A stretch of DNA of 21,081 bases from Silene noctiflora (Eukaryota; Streptophyta; Magnoliopsida; Caryophyllales; Caryophyllaceae): the NCBI GenBank assembly GCA_009801015.1, contig VHZZ01006773.1, positions 58,641-79,721 of the forward strand, given 5' to 3'. Positions 1-10,300 of the stretch are shown piece by piece. The translations under genes were made by a program, and so were the position numbers. Positions within the stretch are counted from its first letter, which is position 1. Every line of letters starts with the position of its first letter. The notes under the pieces are model-generated. The model did not search any database, was not told the origin of the DNA, and saw nothing but the letters and a program-made list of their open reading frames with translations.

Positions 1-448
1 ATTTTAGGATTAAACTTGTTATGTGATCTATAAGTCGAGAGGCACAGACTCGTATTAGAACTAGCATATTGTAGTAGATCGACCTAGCTCATAGTGAAAG
101 CTTGTTAGGACCCGATTTAAGGCCGATACTAAAAGTGAAAGCTGGGTATCGTTAGGCTTAGGCATTTATCTTTGTTTGCATCTTTAATCTAATATGTTTT
201 ATTTTACTATGCATGAGCGACCCGAATTCCCTAGATTCCTTTCCCATCGTATTTGTTAAACCGTTTTTACAATTGCTTTTTTTTTATTTATTTATTTGCT
301 TTCATCTCACCCAAAAGTTTAAACAACCCAATTCCGATAAAATCATAACTTGATAAAACTACCGTTTCTCTGTGGATTTCGACCCCTATATACTATATTT
401 ATTTGTTGTACTTAGAGTATTTTTGTATAGGTTAGCGACGACCTATCA
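1..448 (+). mobile_element. Athila/Tat-like Ty3 LTR, right-hand part (fossil)
   Basis: AT-rich non-coding DNA with the layout of the 3' part of an Athila/Tat-type Ty3/gypsy LTR. It has a run of short T/A blocks around 270-300, the phrase TCTGTGGATTTCGACCCCTA near 370, and an end in CCTATCA at 448. A 'tgtgga..cgaccc' phrase followed by a short AT-rich stretch and a terminal CTATCA is familiar from plant Athila/Tat LTRs. No clear primer-binding site follows, so this may be a solo LTR or the end of a copy whose body lies left of the window. It appears to sit at the very edge of another LTR (see 449-1199). The family call rests on remembered motifs and is tentative. Confidence 0.4.
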
Positions 449-1199
449 AGTGTCCCTATACCAAAAATACTGAGTATTACAACTCGGTCGAGTGACGGTT
501 CCACTCGGTCTAGTGCCCAACTTTCAGAAACTTTTCAGATTCTGGAAAATTGGTCCACTAAGTCGAGTGACCTGATCCACTCGGTCGAGTGCACTGCACT
601 CAGTCTAATGGAGACTCGCACTCTTTCGAGTGTCCACTTATGGTTTGAGAATTTCGGTTAAATTCGAATGGTGGTATCCATGCATTAAAAGAAAAGGTTC
701 AGCGTTACACCGGCTATCGGTGGCTTCCCCGGGTTATTTCGTACGCCAACTAACTTACCGTCATTGGCACGTCATCCACATACTCGCGATTACATGCCTA
801 AACGTCACTACTACTCACGCTTAAGATAATTCTAGTAGGTCTAAGCATTCATACTACATACAGGTCAAAAGCGGGATTAATGTCCCTCATACTAGCACCT
901 GCCAACATTTCTAATACATACTACACATGCCAAAATACTCATACCATTCACGTGGGAGGTTATATCAAGTAAAAGGTCTATCAATCATCACAACACATAT
1001 ACAACCACATATCATTTCCAACATTGTTCACCCATACTCAAGACCACCCACGTAGTGACCAACCGAGACAATAGGAACTAGTTTTCACATGAGGGCGCCT
1101 ACTCATCCAAATCCGATCTCCCATTGTACTCATGTCGGGTTCATTTTATTAGATACTCCTAGATTCATTTTGGTTCATTGGTTCAGGTTCCAAAATCGT
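449..1199 (-). mobile_element. internal leader region of the Ty3 chromovirus fossil
   Basis: Non-coding stretch directly downstream, in minus orientation, of the primer-binding site at 1200-1212. It is therefore read as the untranslated leader of the same reverse-oriented Ty3/gypsy element. No gag-like reading frame is visible. At about 481-635 it carries several copies of a palindromic CACTCGGTCGAGTG-like motif that also occurs in the LTRs. Near 459-481, GAGTATTACA read on the minus strand resembles the start of the related LTRs (TGTAATAC), so the other LTR may begin here and be interrupted by the neighbouring Athila-like piece. The copy is an old remnant. Confidence 0.4.
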
Positions 1200-1212
1200 T
1201 GCTCTGATACCA
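1200..1212 (-). other. retrotransposon primer-binding site (initiator Met tRNA)
   Basis: Read on the minus strand this is TGGTATCAGAGCA, the usual plant primer-binding site complementary to the 3' end of initiator methionine tRNA. It lies three bases from the LTR at 1216-2959. This position fixes that LTR as the 5' LTR of an element oriented to the left. Confidence 0.85.
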
Positions 1213-1215
1213 TTT

Positions 1216-2959
1216 TGTAACACCCCCTTCTTACCCGACCAAGGTAATGGGAGGATGTTACCATCTCGGTTTCCCGAGGCAGTGAAATCGTAATTACGAA
1301 TAAGAAACATTTAATATAAATAACAATTTTAGTGATTACATACATGATAAATGAACAACAAGGTGAACTATACATATACAACTCGACTACTATCTACGTC
1401 ATCCAACTATGTAGCTCAACTCCAAGTCCAAAGCGCGTCCAGTCTCCCGCGTGACACAAAACCAACTTGTACTCAACCTGCTCCTCATATGATCGGAAAT
1501 ATCATATGAATCGACACAGGCCACCCCAGAAATAGGTGACAATTTACACATAGCCACACACGGTCAGTTTCAATAATATAAACATGTAAGACGCGACATA
1601 TGAAATATGATTATACAACACGACAATGAAATGCATACAACACGACCTCCAATCACTCCACGCAAAATCCAACACCGATACCAGGAACACACCCACGGTA
1701 CCCACAACCCGGTGACGACACCGCAGCACTGCCCTCCAAAACAGCCGGACCGCAGCCCGTAAAAAGGTACTCGGGACACATCCGTGGTATCGAGCTCGAG
1801 AGCGACTCGGATCCCCTACCAAACGACTGTCTCAACCACACGTGTCCCTCCATAACTCAAGCCATTAATGTGAACATCCTCTTGAAGTGGGAAGCTCCAA
1901 GAGGCGACCTGAGCGTGAGACGGTCTCCCAACCGCCTCACATCTCCAAAAGAACAATTACCGCCGCCACAACTCCGCCAACATTCTCCGCAATTACATAT
2001 AACACAATATGTAATACAATGTATACCAACACATCTTTTCATTTATGCAATAATCCTCAAACTTGCTTCTTTTCTCATATGAAACGGATGCCAATTATGC
2101 CAAGTAGTCGTGTACACCAACTATCAAGAGATAACTCAAGACATACTTCACAATTAACATGTTACAATGCAATCCAATGTTATCATGAACCAACATTAAC
2201 CATTCATTATCATGCCATCATTAAATATCAACACTAATATGAGACTAATCACATTTACTCCTAACAATTATGTTATAATGCAATAACAACACAACAACAA
2301 CATATGCAACCCTTCATACTTATTGAAACCGAGTAGGATTAACCTACCTTTTAACAAATCTCCAATAGTTACTCGAATCCGACATAATTCCGTCTCATGA
2401 AACCGTCTCGTCCTATACAAGTCACATAATACTGACACAATACATCCTACACTATTATACAATACAAAACCCTTATTATTATCCACTAATTACCCATATT
2501 ACTCATACTAATCACTAACTAATTACCCATGACAAAAACCCCCAAAACAATAGAAAAGAATAGATCTTACTTACATAGATGAAATGAATAATGCACAAAG
2601 TGTGCAATCCCCTAAACTAAGCTTGAATCCCATTAGGTAGTATTTGAGAGGCTTTTAAAGAGAAGGGAGAGAGTTTAGAGAGATTGGGAAGAAGATAGAA
2701 ATGAATTAGGTTTAGGTTGCGAAATTAGGTTTTATCGGGTACTGCAAAGTGTCACTCGGTGGTCCACTCGGTCGAGTGCCGCTCACTCGGCCGAGTGACA
2801 CTTACTCGGTCCACTGCAGACTCACTAAGTCTAGTCTAAGTCCTACTTGGTTTAGTGTAAGGCTATACTTTACTCTCGGGTGGTTCCTTATCATGTCCGG
2901 TGGCCCTCTCACGTATTCTAAGGTTCTCGTGTGGATGCCAAAATATCTGGGGTATTACA
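1216..2959 (-). mobile_element. 5' LTR of a Ty3/gypsy element, chromovirus (Tekay/Del-like), fossil
   Basis: The ends are TGTAACACCCCC at the left and GGGGTATTACA at the right, an imperfect terminal inverted repeat starting TG and ending CA, about 1.74 kb apart. In its own (minus) sense it starts TGTAATACCCC, a start common in plant chromovirus LTRs, and a Met-tRNA primer site follows its end. A purine-rich GAGAGA block lies near 2640-2700 and the palindromic CACTCGG motif cluster lies near 2740-2830. A related but clearly diverged LTR in the same orientation lies at about 3768-5174, so the two are not a matched young pair. The body of the element to the left is only partly present. I read it as an old broken copy. 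Confidence 0.72.
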
Positions 2960-3327
2960 TTAACTACTTGGAATAAATTACAAGTTTTAACAACTCTTTA
3001 TGACAATGGTGGGTGATGGTTGAGTACAGTTGTATGATTATATGATTGTGTGATTTCCAGTGTTTTGTTTATTATTATTGTATTGCTAATAGTGATGGAG
3101 GTTGTGGTTGTCATTGTGAAGCCATGTCGGGAGATGGCTTCACCCACATGTATCATCTCTTGTGACTCCCGTCACAAGGGGGATATACACATTAAGGATA
3201 TGGGTTCGCTCGTTGCGATGAGCGGGAATTTTGATGTCCAGTGTTGGGTCTGGTATTGGCAGGGATTGGTTACCTGTTGAGATGGAGGTTGGAGTTAATT
3301 ATGCATTGTTTAGTTAATTGCTTGCTC

Positions 3328-3375
<48 letters not shown>

Positions 3376-3767
3376 TGGATGTTACTGACCTTGTGTGGTG
3401 TTTTGTGATGTTTCTACTTTCTTTGTTGTCTGCGGTGATCCATTTGATATTGTCGGCAAATGGTGAGTAGTGAGTTCTAGCAGGTGTTGATTTGCATTGC
3501 TTGTATGCGGGATGGATGAGCACCGGACGAGAGATTCACTAGTGTAGCTTCCGCTGAGTTTAGATGACATTTTATTTACCTTTCAACAGTTGTATTTTGG
3601 AGTTTTGGATTTGATGTACTCGTATTATCATTCAGTTTAATAAGCAACTCTTAAATGTTTCTTTATGGTCTATTTGATATGTACTACCTCGGACAACCGA
3701 GATGGTAACTCACTTATTTGCTTGGAAAGGTCTTACTTAAGGCTCTTTGGTAAATGAGAGTGTTACA
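2960..3767 (+). mobile_element. partial Ty3 LTR, opposite orientation (fossil)
   Basis: The right end is recognisable. Text around 3650-3767 (AAATGTTTCTT, then ACAACCGAGATGGTAAC, then GTGTTACA) matches, in the other orientation, the terminal 120 bases of the LTR at 1216-2959. The body (3120-3560) shares only loose similarity. A matching TG start is not visible at the left, so this is a partial plus-oriented LTR from a related chromovirus family. It contains a TA/TG microsatellite. The reading frames across it are short and not credible as genes. Confidence 0.5.
3328..3371. repeat. (TA)n(TG)n microsatellite
   Basis: A short ATATAT run passes directly into about 16 TG units. It is a compound dinucleotide repeat likely to be length-variable. 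It lies inside the partial LTR fossil, and the His-Thr repeat predicted on the other strand is an artefact of it. Confidence 0.95.
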
Positions 3768-5174
3768 ATAAATGAATCAATAAATAATACAAGTCATGAC
3801 TACTACAACCTTTTTAATGAAACTACACTCGACTCGGTGATCACCAAAACTCGTGGCTCGTTCCAACTCCCGTTAGACACCAAATCCAAACTTGTACTCA
3901 GACTGCTCCCCATATGATCGAAAATATCATATGGATCAACACAGACTACCCCGAAAAATAGGTGACAATAAATACACAACCAACACACATCAGTTTCGAT
4001 AATATAAATACTCTAGACACCACATGTAAACATGATCATGATATGAAATGCATCGATAGAGTACACGAGTCACAACTTCGCAACCACATCACCGGTACCA
4101 GGGACGCACCCACGGCACCAAAAACTCGGTGAAAGCACCGCAACACCGCTTACCAAACAGCCGAACCGTAGTCTGTAAAATAGGTACTCGGGACACATCT
4201 GTGGTACCGAGCCCGGGCACTAACCATACTCTTGCCAGTCGTCGTGATACCACATGAGCCCCTCCGTACTCAAGTAATAAACGTGCACGTCCCTCTTGGA
4301 GTGGAAAGCTCCAAGTGGCGACCCGTCTTACGTCTCCTCAACAACCCAGTCTCTCCACCACAACTCCACCAAGCCCATCAACATATACAATTGTCATAAT
4401 GAATGCAATATGGAACACACATGCTAATATACGACTCATCATGTGACACACTCCCAAATATGTTATTACCTCAATTTACTCAATTACTCTGACCCTTAAA
4501 AGTCGACATATATCAATACCATGCTTTAATGCATTACCGACAACCCCATGAACTCACAACAGTCCCAATATCATAATGAGATGCAATACTACTTCTACCA
4601 TAAAATTTAATGACAATGGACATATAAACACACATTTTTATTACCAAAACTGACTAGGAAGAACCTACCTTTTAGCATACTCCATAAGCAATTTGAGATA
4701 AACAATATTTCGTCTCATAAAACCGTCTCATTAAGGGTAGTTAGGGAAAAAGGTGGATGTACCATCTTCAAATCCAAGCTCGCATACCATGGAAGATGGC
4801 TAGGAAGAGTTTTTGAGAGAAGGGAGAGGGTTTGGAGGTGTAGAGAGAGGAAATGAAATGATTTAGGGTTAGGTGAAGAAGGATCCCAACATAGGTTATA
4901 TCACCCTCTGACACGCTGCACTCGGTCGAGTGTCGAGTCCACTCGACCGAGTGTCACTCACTCGCTCGAGTACTTCCTGTACTCGGCCAAGTGACACCTA
5001 CTCTGTCCATTACACCTCTCACTCTGTCATTGCACACTCACTAGGTCTAGTAAAGGTTACACTTGGTCCACTGCACAACCATAAACTCACTCATAGGTAG
5101 TCTCTCGTCCGCTCTAAGGTTCCCTCATGCATCCCAAGGTTCCTTTATAAGTCTTAAAAAATCCGGGTATTACA
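3768..5174 (-). mobile_element. Ty3 LTR related to 1216-2959 (fossil), probably solo or partial
   Basis: Collinear with the LTR at 1216-2959 in the same orientation. Shared blocks are CATATGATCG..AATATCATATG near 3912, a CAGTTTCGATAATATAAA block near 3992, AAGCTCCAAGTGGCGACC near 4308, a GAGAGA block near 4800-4860, the CACTCGG motif cluster near 4919-5060, and the right end CCGGGTATTACA. The left end is not clean and abuts the oppositely oriented LTR. No primer site is seen next to it. The right end abuts the 3' part of a Copia element, so this element appears to have inserted into that one. Divergence from the first LTR shows it is a separate, older insertion or subfamily. Confidence 0.58.
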
Positions 5175-5447
5175 GTTTTTTCCACGAGGTTTTTTAGGAA
5201 GGTTTTAGCGAGACATGTTTTTCGGTAATTGATATCTAAGGAGGAGTGTTAAGAAATATTATTATGTAATATTATATGGATGTTCATATGTTTGGATATT
5301 TTAGAATGATTATATCATGTAAATTCTACCTTATTATATGTGTATGTGTGTGCGTGTCCCTCGTAATGGAATAAGAAGATGGTTTTGTCTTTCTTTTATT
5401 ATCTCTACCTTCTCTCAACAATTCTTTCTACTCTTTATTTAATAACA
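5175..5447 (+). mobile_element. 3' end of a Ty1/Copia element: internal tail, polypurine tract, LTR (fossil)
   Basis: The stretch 5175-5237 (TTTTTTCCACGAGG, AAGGTTTTAGCGAGACAT) matches the familiar non-coding tail of plant Copia elements. The polypurine tract AAGGAGGAG lies at 5238-5246, and a roughly 201-base LTR runs from TGTTAAGAAATA (5247) to TTTAATAACA (5447), giving a TGTTA/TAACA inverted end. The rest of the Copia body is not next to it because the Ty3 LTR to its left interrupts it. This is a partial, long-dead copy. Confidence 0.65.
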
Positions 5448-5695
5448 AATGAAATATTATCTAAAAAATTAAGTTAAGAAAGTTGTTGGAAAAAAAATTA
5501 CATTAAAATGTGGTTGCCTGCATCGACATGCAACCTCTGCGAGGTAAACCATGGTTACACACTATATAAACCATTGTGCCAACTCCAGTTCATTGAATAA
5601 TATGTGACAGACTTAATACCTGATCTTAACAATCTCACTCGAGTCATGGCCCGCTTGGCCCAGGCGTAGCTCCGCCATTAATGGAGAGTTGAAAT
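5448..5695. other. intergenic, no gene seen
   Basis: AT-rich sequence between the Copia end and the MITE. A short phrase near 5660-5680, read on the minus strand as AATGGCGGAGCTACGC, resembles starts of dispersed plant repeats but is too short to classify. No coding potential was seen. Confidence 0.5.
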
Positions 5696-6190
5696 TAGGG
5701 GTGTTAATGAGACGAGATAGCTCGCGAGCTACTCTAGATTGACTCGGTCAAAGCTCGGCTCGGGATCGGGCTCGGCTCGAGAGCTTCATGAGTCAAGTCG
5801 AGCAAAGGCTGGCTTGACTCGAAAAGCTCGCGAGCAGCTCGAACTTGTATGATTACAAACGATATTGCTCATATTTTATAAAAATATTTTATCATTAGTA
5901 TATTTTAGTATCACACATATCAAATGTCCCGCTGATTTGCCAAATATTTTTACATATAACCTTCAAGCCTTGTTATTGATAAAAACAAAAGAAAAAAATA
6001 AAAAAAAATAAACAATTTTATATAGGCTTGATTTGGGCTCGAGCTCACGTTAAAGCTCGCAAGTTTTATAATGAGCACATTTTTTTCAAGCTCGTGTAAG
6101 ATCGAGATCGGCTCGAGCTCGAGTTTTTGTTCTTGAGCACAAGCGGAGCAAGGCCAAGCTCGAGCTCGGCTCGGCTCGTTAACACTCCTA
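5696..6190. mobile_element. CTCGAGC-rich MITE with terminal inverted repeats
   Basis: About 495 bases bounded by TAGGGGTGTTAATGAG at the left and CTCGTTAACACTCCTA at the right, inverted copies of each other with two mismatches. Long subterminal arms of GAGCTCG/CGGCTCGAGC text (5720-5850 and 6025-6180) can fold together, with an AT-rich middle. The 7-base direct repeat AGTTGAA stands at 5687-5693 and again at 6190-6196, consistent with a target-site duplication of hAT-like size, although two extra bases separate it from the left end. There is no transposase frame, so it is non-autonomous. Similar 'ggggtgttaacgagccgagc' repeats are common in plant genomes. The superfamily is not proven. Confidence 0.72.
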
Positions 6191-6600
6191 GTTGAAGGAG
6201 GTCAAGATGGAAAAATAGGAGGGGCCAATTACTTAGTAACAAGTGGACCTAATTGTACCCAAAATAAAGTAGGAGAACAAATGACCGGAACAAAGGAAGC
6301 AGATTTTGTACTTACTCGTATCTTCTAACAGAATCGATTTTTTAAATTATAGTCATTAGAGCAGAGCACGTGTTACAAAAACAAGGAAAGTAGTTCTAAA
6401 CGGCTAAATCACACTAGTTATGCTAATAGAAAAAACAGTCAGAATTGAAAATTGTTTACTTTGTAAACACAAATTGGTAAGAGGAAAGAAGCTTGTTAGT
6501 GTAGACTAATCAAAAGCATGCCTACTTGTTTAGAAATTAGGATGATCAATCAGGATAATAGAAAAATTACAGTTAAATCATACACTCATAGTATCAACAT
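6191..6600. other. intergenic, likely upstream region of the GT47 gene
   Basis: AT-rich DNA without coding potential or recognisable repeat. It precedes the presumed 5' leader of the glycosyltransferase gene and probably contains its promoter. I could not single out a convincing TATA box. Confidence 0.4.
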
Positions 6601-6661
6601 TTGAGAACTGGCCTCATATTTCCATGCTTATTGTATTCTCCTTGCTATTCAAACTTGAAAG

Positions 6662-7185
6662 GTGAGTGCTTTCTTCAATTAGTGCATTTAATGTTGCATT
6701 TTACATCATTTAACATTGACCCACAATCTAAAGACTCTAACTTTATGTATAAATCAAGCAAAAACTTGCAATTACTCATCTGCTTCTATCTGCTCTTAAT
6801 TTGGGAATTTTCATTTTTTTTTTTTTTTTTTTTTTGCTGAAGAATTTCATATTTGTCTGATTTTAAGTATTTAATGACTTCCCATGTTCCAGATTTGTGT
6901 GCTCATACTTTCAGTAATGGTTGCTCAATTTGTTTCAAGCAATAAGAAACTTTACTGATTATTAATTTATTATTTTAGCATTCGATTGATCTACTCGGGT
7001 AGGGTAGGACCGACCTATTTCATTTTTTCGGGTGAGCGAGCTAAGTTGAAGCCGTCGACTTTCAAACCACCCCGAAAGAGTTGGACATGAGTGTCCAGCA
7101 AAGGCCATAATTGTTATTGGTTTACTGTAATTATTATAAACAGTATGCTATTCAACCATTATCTTAGTTGGCTTTTTATTTGCAG
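6662..7185 (+). other. probable 5'UTR intron of the GT47 gene
   Basis: A strong donor (TTGAAAG|GTGAGTGC at 6662) and a good acceptor (TTTTTATTTGCAG at 7173-7185) bracket a T-rich stretch containing a 22-base T run (6814-6835). The acceptor lies 157 bases before the preferred start codon. Introns in the leader are common in plant genes. This is inferred from splice-site shape only. Confidence 0.45.
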
Positions 7186-7204
7186 TTAGTTGGATATTGG
7201 CCAA

Positions 7205-7255
7205 ATGAATCTACTGCTGAATAAACTGTTGATAATCATCTGCTTCCTGTGCTGA
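7205..7255 (+). promoter_or_regulatory. upstream ORF in the GT47 leader
   Basis: A 16-codon frame (MNLLLNKLLIIICFLC, then TGA) lies after the presumed leader intron and before the main start. A second, four-codon frame (MMTE) runs from 7287 to 7301 and overlaps the first in-frame main ATG at 7298. Upstream frames of this kind can lower translation or favour re-initiation further down, here at 7343. Function is inferred from position only. Confidence 0.4.
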
Positions 7256-7342
7256 AAGAGTGAATTTGGTTCACCTCAGTTAATTCATGATGACTGAATG
7301 AGCATTAATTTAGTTTTGGGTGATTTATATATTCTCGTGGAA

Positions 7343-10300
7343 ATGGATTATTCCTTCCAATTACAAAAACTATGTCAAATTGAAACAAGAAGATGGTATA
7401 TTTTTGTTGTGGGTATGGTTGCTGTTACCTATTTAATGTTTCAATCTAGTATGTTGCCCTATGGAAATGCTATTAAGTCGCTGTTGTCCGACAATGAAGT
7501 TCTGTTTGGTGTCCAACACGGGGTTTTGTCGAGAGATGAAGGGGGAGGTGAGGTTGATGCTGCTCATGTTGGTGGAGTAATGGAGGAAGGTGATCAGACT
7601 GGTGGTGGCATGTTTAGTAGGAGTGATAACGGATTAGAGAAAAGCGATACAATAATACACGGGATTGTTTCACTAGAAGGAAAAGGTCAGAAAGAACCTA
7701 TTGAGTTCAGCAAAGCTCCAGCTCCTGAAGTTTTGGATCAAAAAGCCGAAAATGGCTTTCTGTTGGCCTCTGGTAATGACAGTAGCATTGAGCAAATTGC
7801 AGAATTAGGACATCAAATTTCACAAAATAGCAGTTTAGGGTTGAATGGGGGTTCTAATTTTAAAGAAGATGAAAATGTTGAGAATTGGAATCGAGCAAAT
7901 TTAGAACTTCCTGAGAATGTGAAGGAAGCCCCGGTAAAGGATTTTGCTATATTAGAGGATGATCCAAAAGTGAGTCGTCGTCGTGGAAGGAATAAAGTAA
8001 GACCTGGAATGCCTCCAATATCAGTGATACCTATAGATGAGATGAACAGGAGATTAGCTCGGCGCGTGGCCTCCTCTACGAAGATGGTAAGTCCTTTGTC
8101 AATCTTGTTGTTTTGGTGCCCGTAAACAACACAGGAATTTCATGTCGTGGTAATCGTAATATCGATAATTTGTTTGCTTGGAAACTTATGGAGGAACTTA
8201 CTTATCTACCCCCTAGATAAGTTGTAATTCTTGTGAAATTCTAAGACCTATATAACCATATTCAATCAAACAGTTTTGTCAATTCCCATAAAGTGAAAAA
8301 TCATGTGAAATATTACTTCCCAAAAATAGGGAGTTCCTGCAGAACCAAATGACCACCAAATAACGCTAGTGCGATTCTAAAGTATTGGTTCTCTTTTCCA
8401 ATGACTCGAGTTATTGATATAATCTTATATGTCATGTACTAGAAACCTCAATGGTCCTCTCTCCGGGATTGTGACAAGGAAATTATTGATGCAAAATTTA
8501 AGATCATCAGTGCTCCTGCTTCTCTTGCTGACAAGGATTTGTATGCTCCTGTTTTCAGAAATGTCTCAAAGTTTATAAGGTGAGTTTGATAGGAGGGACT
8601 ATTAGGTTACAAAATATTTATTTTTAGTACAGCTAGTCCTATGCATTATTTTGTGCAGCACTAGCTTGAATACCTCATCATAAATTCCCCTATGAGGGGG
8701 GCTCATAATAAAAAAATCATGCAACTGTTCTTGACAATTAAAATAAGGTAGTGATTTTTGTGAGTTAGTTGTTAATGAGTATATATGGAGTAGGGTTTAT
8801 AGTTAAATGATATGTGAGAGAAGAGAATCTTTGCAGAGACTATCTGAGCTGCTAAGAACAAACTGCAGCCTTCGAGTGCTACCGTTTAAAACCTTAGAAA
8901 ATGTTAATGCTATGTGTATTATTCTCAGTTTCCTTCACAAAATTGACATGGATGCTTTGTTATACAACTTATACTATGAGAAGTGTGTTGGTGCTTACTC
9001 CATCTCATATATGATTTATATAGTCACCAATCACATTCGATTGTAGTTTTCAAATAAGTTCAATTTTGACCTGTATTTCTTACAATATACCGTACAATTA
9101 ACAACGGGATGGAGACAGTATTGACTGTTGAACAAAGGGATATGTTTGGTTGAGTCAGAAGGCTGCCAACATATTGTACTCCGCTCACGATAAATTTTTC
9201 TGTTGAATGGCATTGCAGGAGCTATGAACTAATGGAGAAAACACTTAAAGTCTATGTCTACAAAGATGGAACGAAACCGATATTTCATCAGCCTATACTC
9301 AAAGGTTTATATGCTTCCGAGGGATGGTTTATGAAACTGTTGGAAGGAAACAAGCATTTTGTGGTGAAAGATCCGGAAAAAGCTCATCTCTTCTACATGC
9401 CTTTTAGCTCAAGGATGTTGGAATACACCCTCTACGTGCCCAATTCTCATAATCGAACAAAGTTGAGGCAATTTGTGAAAGGCTATACAGAAACCATTGC
9501 AGCAAAATATCCTTTCTGGAACCGAACTGGGGGTGCAGATCATTTTGTTGCTGCTTGCCATGATTGGGTATGTTCCTGTTTTGGTTGGTTGTATTTTTTA
9601 TTTATTTTTTTTTCTATTTTGGCATTCATTTAGTCTTAGAGATTGATTAAATGTGCAATTACAAGAAAGCCAAGCGATAATGTATATTGTGTAGCCCTTA
9701 GAGAGACTTGAATGTTACAGGACATAACTCAATGTTATTCAGACTTCAGATCTGTTTTCTTTAGGTGCAACAGTTTTGATCTAGATGGAAGCGATTAGAT
9801 GCAAGTTGCCTTAGATTGGAAGGTTTATTTGAAGTTTATTATGACTTTGGAACAGCCCAGAATAGTTAACAAGATATCCTTTTTGGAAATAGGCAATGTA
9901 AGAAAATACCCCCTCTGTCCCTGTCATTTGTTTTGTCATGCTTTTTGGACAAAGATCACGGAGGAAGGAAGGGACAAGATGTAGCTATTGCTACTAGATG
10001 ACAAGATATTGTTTTTGCTTTTTACACGTGAACATTATTATCAAAATAGAAAGGTAAACAAATAGCCGATACATCCTAAAATGGAATAGGTAAATAGATA
10101 ATGGTGAGGGAGGAGTGAAACACAAGCATATAAGATTTCTCTTTTAGGAGAGCCAGAAAACTAGAAAAGTAATTATAATGCAAAGTGTTTTGAAACATGT
10201 CATATTACCACATGAACACATCTCAATGGCTTTACTGGTTAGTTTAGCTACCCATTTCCTTGTATAAGAGATTATAAAAACAAAACATGGTTAGTTGTCT

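Noticed and set aside
1544-2237. Several frames of 61-116 codons on both strands
   Set aside because: They lie wholly within the Ty3 LTR, which is non-coding. The GC-richer patch explains the lack of stops.
3326-3570. His-Thr repeat protein on the minus strand
   Set aside because: It is produced by the TG microsatellite in a fossil LTR.
8807-9046. 79-codon frame between GT47 exons 2 and 3
   Set aside because: It lies inside the intron 8580-9218 and lacks GT47 similarity, while the flanking exons join perfectly without it.
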